The notes beneath the pieces were generated by a model, which saw only the letters and a program-made list of their open reading frames with translations, was not told the origin of the DNA and ran no database searches. A stretch of 64,000 nt of DNA. It comes from Cordylochernes scorpioides (lineage: Eukaryota > Arthropoda > Arachnida > Pseudoscorpiones > Chernetidae). Both the position numbers and the translations under genes were made by a program. Positions within the stretch are counted from its first letter, which is position 1, and the number at the start of each line of letters is the position of its first letter. This document shows, one piece after another, positions 59,528 through 64,000 of this stretch. The stretch covers positions 39,566,164 to 39,630,163 of the forward strand of contig CP092874.1 in assembly GCA_030710605.1 (NCBI GenBank), read 5' to 3'.

Positions 59528-60058
59528 ACTAGCCGAATGACCCGGGCAACGCCCGGGTTTTACCCTATTAAATGTACTACCCTATTCAAATACTATTCGT
59601 TACAATTATAAATTGGCGCCGTGGATGTCACTCTTGTGAAACGTCCCGCTCCAAACTTTGTGTCTGAGAAGCGATATTTTTATAGAAAGATGATCTGGCT
59701 TTTGTTTTCTGCTCGAATGAATGTTTTTCTGTTTGAATTTTGTTCCTGCATACAAAATAATGAACTGGTTTCACCCGTGGTCTCTGCTTTTTGGAATTTT
59801 TCCCGATATAATTTTGTATCTGATAATCAAACATGATACAGCAATATCGTCATCATCATTTTCTGACTAAAAATATATAGTTTTAATAATTGATTTATAT
59901 ATATTTTTTAAATAGCCTATCGTCTTCCCCGTATTATTTTACCTATGTATGGAAATTTTGGTTTGAATTAGTGAACTACTGCGAATTTGTATACCGGACA
60001 TACAAACAAACAGACAAACAGACAAATATACAAACATTCATTTTTATATATAGAGAGA
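59528..60058 (+). repeat. family B TA-tailed repeat (copy 2)
   Basis: Counterpart of 31683-32211. Confidence 0.9.
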
Positions 60059-60166
60059 TATAATATAACGGTATAATAACGGTATAAAGAAATAATGAGC
60101 CTATCGTTCAATATAATAATATATAATATAATATAAATATATAATATATAATAATATATATAATAC

Positions 60167-61310
60167 TAGCGAACCGGCCACGCGTTGCTGTGGCTAAATT
60201 GTAATATGTTAAATTAACATTATACTAAACTATTCAGTACAGTAAAGTTAATATTCACTTATAAAGATAAAAATGTTTTAGCCGATCTAAAGCCCTACGG
60301 GATTGAGAATGGAACGTTACGTTAAAATTTGAAAGTGATTTTTATATATATAGATAATATAGCCCTTCATTGTAATCATTGATTATTATCACAGCATTAA
60401 TAAATGTCAGTGAACTCGTTTATATGTATTGTTTTTTGTTTTCGAGATATTCTAAGAGAACGTTCGCACATCTTTTGTAAAATATTTATATATGCACAAA
60501 CACAGAATATAAAAATATGTCTTAAAATTCGCTATAATTATTGTTATAAATATTATTTTAAAATAATTCGCCAGAAATCGTCCGGGTAGTATACTAAACA
60601 ACTTCCCAAAGTTTCATGGCAAACATCTAAAATAAAATAATACTTTTAATACTTTGCTACAATATTAAAAAGAGGGGGGCTTAGGTGTTTAAAATGTAAA
60701 ATGTGCTCTAAATAGTATTACATAGAGCCTTCATAACAAACATATTTAAAATAAACCAATCAAAATATAATAATGCTGTAAAAACAGACCTTGCTACAAT
60801 AATATAAAAGAAATGAAAATAAAAAAATACACCCACGCTGAGCCTCGAACCTAGGTTTGTTACAAATATTATTAAAAAATTGTTTATGTTAATTTTTATT
60901 TTAAAAAGCCTACATTTTAAATAAAATAATATTTTTAATAATTTGCTACAATAATATAAAAGAAATAAAAAAAAAACACCCACGCTGAGCCTCGAACCTA
61001 GGTTGCGGGGGTACGAAGCTGTGTACCTACCCTATAGGCTAAGCTTGACGTTACAAATAAGCTCATGCGAGGCTATTTCAGGCCATACGTCTGCCGCGAG
61101 GGGGCGCTGATTGCGAGTGAATTTACGTTTTATTGTAAATAAAAATGCAACGAAAGGTTATTTCTAAAGAGTAATTAGCCAGAAACCATCCCGGTAGTAA
61201 ACTAAATATCTTCCCAAAGTTTCATCACGATTGGTTGAGCGATGTAGAAGATTATCACTGACGAACGGACGGACGGACCAACAAACATCCATTTTTATAT
61301 ATATAGATAT
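60167..61310 (+). repeat. family D repeat with S2 SINE (copy 2)
   Basis: Counterpart of 32319-33466, with the CTCF-like box at 61093-61112 and the S2 SINE at 60900-61085. Confidence 0.85.
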
Positions 61311-61711
61311 AATATAATACAATAAAATATAAATGGGATACTAAAAATTAAATTTCTATTTAATGAATTACATATTTTATTCTTATAAAGATCATCGATT
61401 AAAGGTACTTATATATATTTAAAAACCGCCTGAAGACGTGTCCTCACGTGTGTGTCTTGGAGGTGGCCTCTCATAAGAGATTTTGTATGAAATAAAACTT
61501 TATTTAATAAGAAACCAACTCTGGGAGGGCTGGTTTAGTCCTCCTTTAGGCAGTATCTAAAGTGAGCTTATACTACATCTATCTTACCATATTGTTTTTA
61601 TTAAGACATGTCAATTTAACTCTTTATAAATATTTCTCAATTCTGTTAACTTGTATGAATATTATTGGCTAAATCACATTTAATTTAATTCTTTGGTTAC
61701 CTCTTTATATA

Positions 61712-61869
61712 CAGTAGAACCTCCCTGTAAAGGACACCTAATTTCAGAGCCAAAGTGTCCTTTAGGTAGAAGTGTCCTCTTACTGGATAATTGCTAAATT
61801 GTAAATGATAATTTTGCAAATGAAAACTGCCTTTTATAGAGAAGTGTACTCTAAAGGAAGTTTTTGCTG
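61712..61869 (+). mobile_element. MITE (copy 2)
   Basis: Counterpart of 33869-34026, with TA on both sides. Confidence 0.85.
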
Positions 61870-61871
61870 TA

Positions 61872-62221
61872 TTACCTTTCTGTCATCTAACTTACCTTCT
61901 ATATATAACAATTTTAAAAACACAATGTTCAATTATAAATATTTAACACTTGGTAGATATGAGCTAAACCTTTTGATACAGTTCCTCCCTCACTACAATG
62001 GACGAAAGTTAATAATTTAGGATTGAATTACCGATTTATCAACCCAATTAATTATGAAATAATGTCGACAGCAGTTTGTTGGAATAATTATTTCATCGAA
62101 TATATTAAAATCAGTTCCAGTGTAATCCAGGTGACACTATTATCTTCATGTTTAATCTTTCTCTTCATAAATGATCTAATTGAAATCTTTGATAATTCGA
62201 ATTTGACAATGAATATATTTA
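61872..62221 (+). pseudogene. decayed RT remnant, copy d, 5' part
   Basis: Counterpart of 34029-34378; continues after the array at 63636. Confidence 0.65.
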
Positions 62222-63621
62222 AAATTTTACACAAATAAATTTTCTGGCAATGCGTTTCTTTTAAATCTCTACAGACCTTACTGCAATGATATGATTTAAT
62301 GAATGAGAGGGCTTGGCTCATCAGTAGTGAACCCTCTCAGCGGTTTCGCCAAATTAATCTCTAGACCGCTCTACTATTGTATTGGACTGGTTTTGTTATA
62401 TACCCTGCATTTTCTATGGAAGGCAGCTAAATTCGCGCAAAACATGTTTTTCATAACCATTATATATTAGTAAATTAAATTTTATTGCCCTCTATCGTTA
62501 AAATTTTACACAAATAAATTTTCTGGCAATGCGTTTCTTTTAAATCTCTACAGACCTTACTGCAATGATATGATTTAATGAATGAGAGGGCTTGGCTCAT
62601 CAGTAGTGAACCCTCTCAGCGGTTTCGCCAAATTAATCTCTAGACCGCTCTACTATTGTATTGGACTGGTTTTGTTATATACCCTGCATTTTCTATGGAA
62701 GGCAGCTAAATGGTGTTTAGTGAACTATGGACATAAGCTTATAGGTCTGTAGAGGTACATACATATAAATTTCAAGGTATTTCATCGAGCAAAGCTCTTC
62801 CGCGCAAAACATGTTTTTCATAACCATTATATATTAGTAAATTAAATTTTATTGCCCTCTATCGTTAAAATTTTACACAAATAAATTTTCTGGCAATGCG
62901 TTTCTTTTAAATCTCTACAGACCTTACTGCAATGATATGATTTAATGAATGAGAGGGCTTGGCTCATCAGTAGTGAACCCTCTCAGCGGTTTCGCCAAAT
63001 TAATCTCTAGACCGCTCTACTATTGTATTGGACTGGTTTTGTTATATACCCTGCATTTTCTATGGAAGGCAGCTAAATGGTGTTTAGTGAACTATGGACA
63101 TAAGCTTATAGGTCTGTAGAGGTACATACATATAAATTTCAAGGTATTGCATCGAGCAAAGCTCTTCCGCGCAAAACATGTTTTTCATAACCATCATATA
63201 TTAGTAAATTAAATTTTATTGCCCTCTATCGTTAAAATTTTACACAAATAAATTTTCTGGCAATGCGTTTCTTTTAAATCTCTACAGACCTTACTGCAAT
63301 GATATGATTTAATGAATGAGAGGGCTTGGCTCATCAGTAGTGAACCCTCTCCTTATGTCCATAGTTCACTAAACACCATTTAGCTGCCTTCCATAGAAAA
63401 TGCAGGGTATATAACAAAACCAGTCCAATACAATAGTAGAGCGGTCTAGAGATTAATTTGGCGAAACCGCTGAGAGGGTTCACTACTGATGAGCCAAGCC
63501 CTCTCATTCATTAAATCATATCATTGCAGTAAGGTCTGTAGAGATTTAAAAGAAACGCATTGCCAGAAAATTTATTTGTGTAAAATTTTAACGATAGAGG
63601 GCAATAAAATTTAATTTACTA
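62222..63621. mobile_element. retroposed tandem-repeat array, copy 2
   Basis: Same array as 34379-35970, without the SINE. The target duplication is at 62208-62221 and 63622-63635. The inverted unit (63358-63621) has AGCGGT at 63440-63445, GAAA at 63463-63466 and CTGATGA at 63486-63492. Confidence 0.85.
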
Positions 63622-63635
63622 AATGAATATATTTA

Positions 63636-64000
63636 CCTAAATTTGGATACATTTACCTTCTCTTCTATACGGATGATTTTGTCCTACTTGATGGTTCTAA
63701 AATTAACTTCCAATTGAAAATTATTACTTGAAAATTTATTTAAAATATGAATTACATAATGAGAGAGAGAGAGAGAGAACAGACATGGGAGCAAAGTTAA
63801 ATAAAAACTTTTAAAATATTTATTTATTTATTTCGTCTCAATTTACAGTTCATTTTTCGGTAATTCTACCAGTACCATATTCATTGGCCTTTTAGTTGAT
63901 TTTTTAAAATAAATGCCCACATTCTATTTATATAGGTGATACTGATGTGATACTAATAATAGATATATTTAGAGAATAGATAAATAATTTGAGGAAAGTT
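63636..64000. other. RT remnant 3' part, LINE scar and shared flank (copy 2)
   Basis: 63636-63820 equals 35985-36163. 63821-63901 equals the Jockey scar at 36164-36250. 63902-64000 equals 36251-36350. The ankyrin pseudogene would be expected about 700 bp to 2 kb beyond the window end. Confidence 0.85.

Larger units (their letters stand above)
54041..64000 (+). repeat. long direct duplication, copy 2
   Basis: Counterpart of 27720-36357, continuing past the window end. Same order: S2 SINE (54306-54460), C and B pieces, family B (55294-55808), Penelope element with a nested LINE (56272-59520), family B (59528-60058), family D with S2 (60167-61310), MITE, RT remnant, tandem array, LINE scar. Confidence 0.97.

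Overview
This is a eukaryotic window, AT-rich and almost entirely made of transposable elements and their remains. Metazoan retroelements (a Jockey-type LINE, Ty3/gypsy elements, a Penelope-like element with a GIY-YIG domain), a nuclear intron-containing tRNA-Tyr gene, tRNA-derived SINEs and TA-flanked MITEs point to an animal, most likely an arthropod. The species cannot be named from the sequence. No intact single-copy host protein gene was found. The only non-transposon protein gene is an ankyrin-repeat gene present as two broken copies.

Layout. 1-2.9 kb: LINE remnant, tRNA-like SINE, tRNA-Tyr(GTA), and family B repeats carrying a SINE. 2.9-16 kb (+): ankyrin pseudogene, a chain of four family A repeats, then a 5'-truncated Jockey LINE split by a nearly intact gypsy element on the minus strand (LTRs 8761-8969 and 12857-13066, target duplication cattg), then an older LINE remnant and two MITEs. 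16.5-21.9 kb: family A and C repeats, two Penelope-type 5' ends, and LINE 3' ends. 21867-27594: an intact gypsy element with identical 221-bp LTRs, target duplication atat and one 1623-codon gag-pol frame. 27599-27698: a 100-N gap. 27.7-36.4 kb: copy 1 of a long direct duplication, followed by the second ankyrin pseudogene (minus). 38.5-47.4 kb: family A repeats, an RNase H-bearing LINE, and a wrecked LTR element split by another LINE, with a second 100-N gap at 46289-46388. 48652-52653: a near-full-length Jockey LINE (minus). 54.04-64 kb: copy 2 of the duplication, cut off by the window end.

How the parts relate. The 33.6-38.3 kb segment is an inverted paralogue of 2.9-16 kb, and 61.4-64 kb is a third copy. 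Nested insertions with visible target-site duplications and empty sites date many events relative to each other: old RT remnant, then Jockey insertion, then locus duplication, then gypsy, tandem array, SINE and LINE insertions.

The most unusual item is a retroposed tandem array (34379-35970 and 62222-63621). Each complete unit holds all three strands of a hammerhead ribozyme core, but in a permuted order, so a nested ribozyme could form only between neighbouring units. Second in interest is a CTCF-like GGGGGCGCT box shared by otherwise different TA-tailed repeat families.
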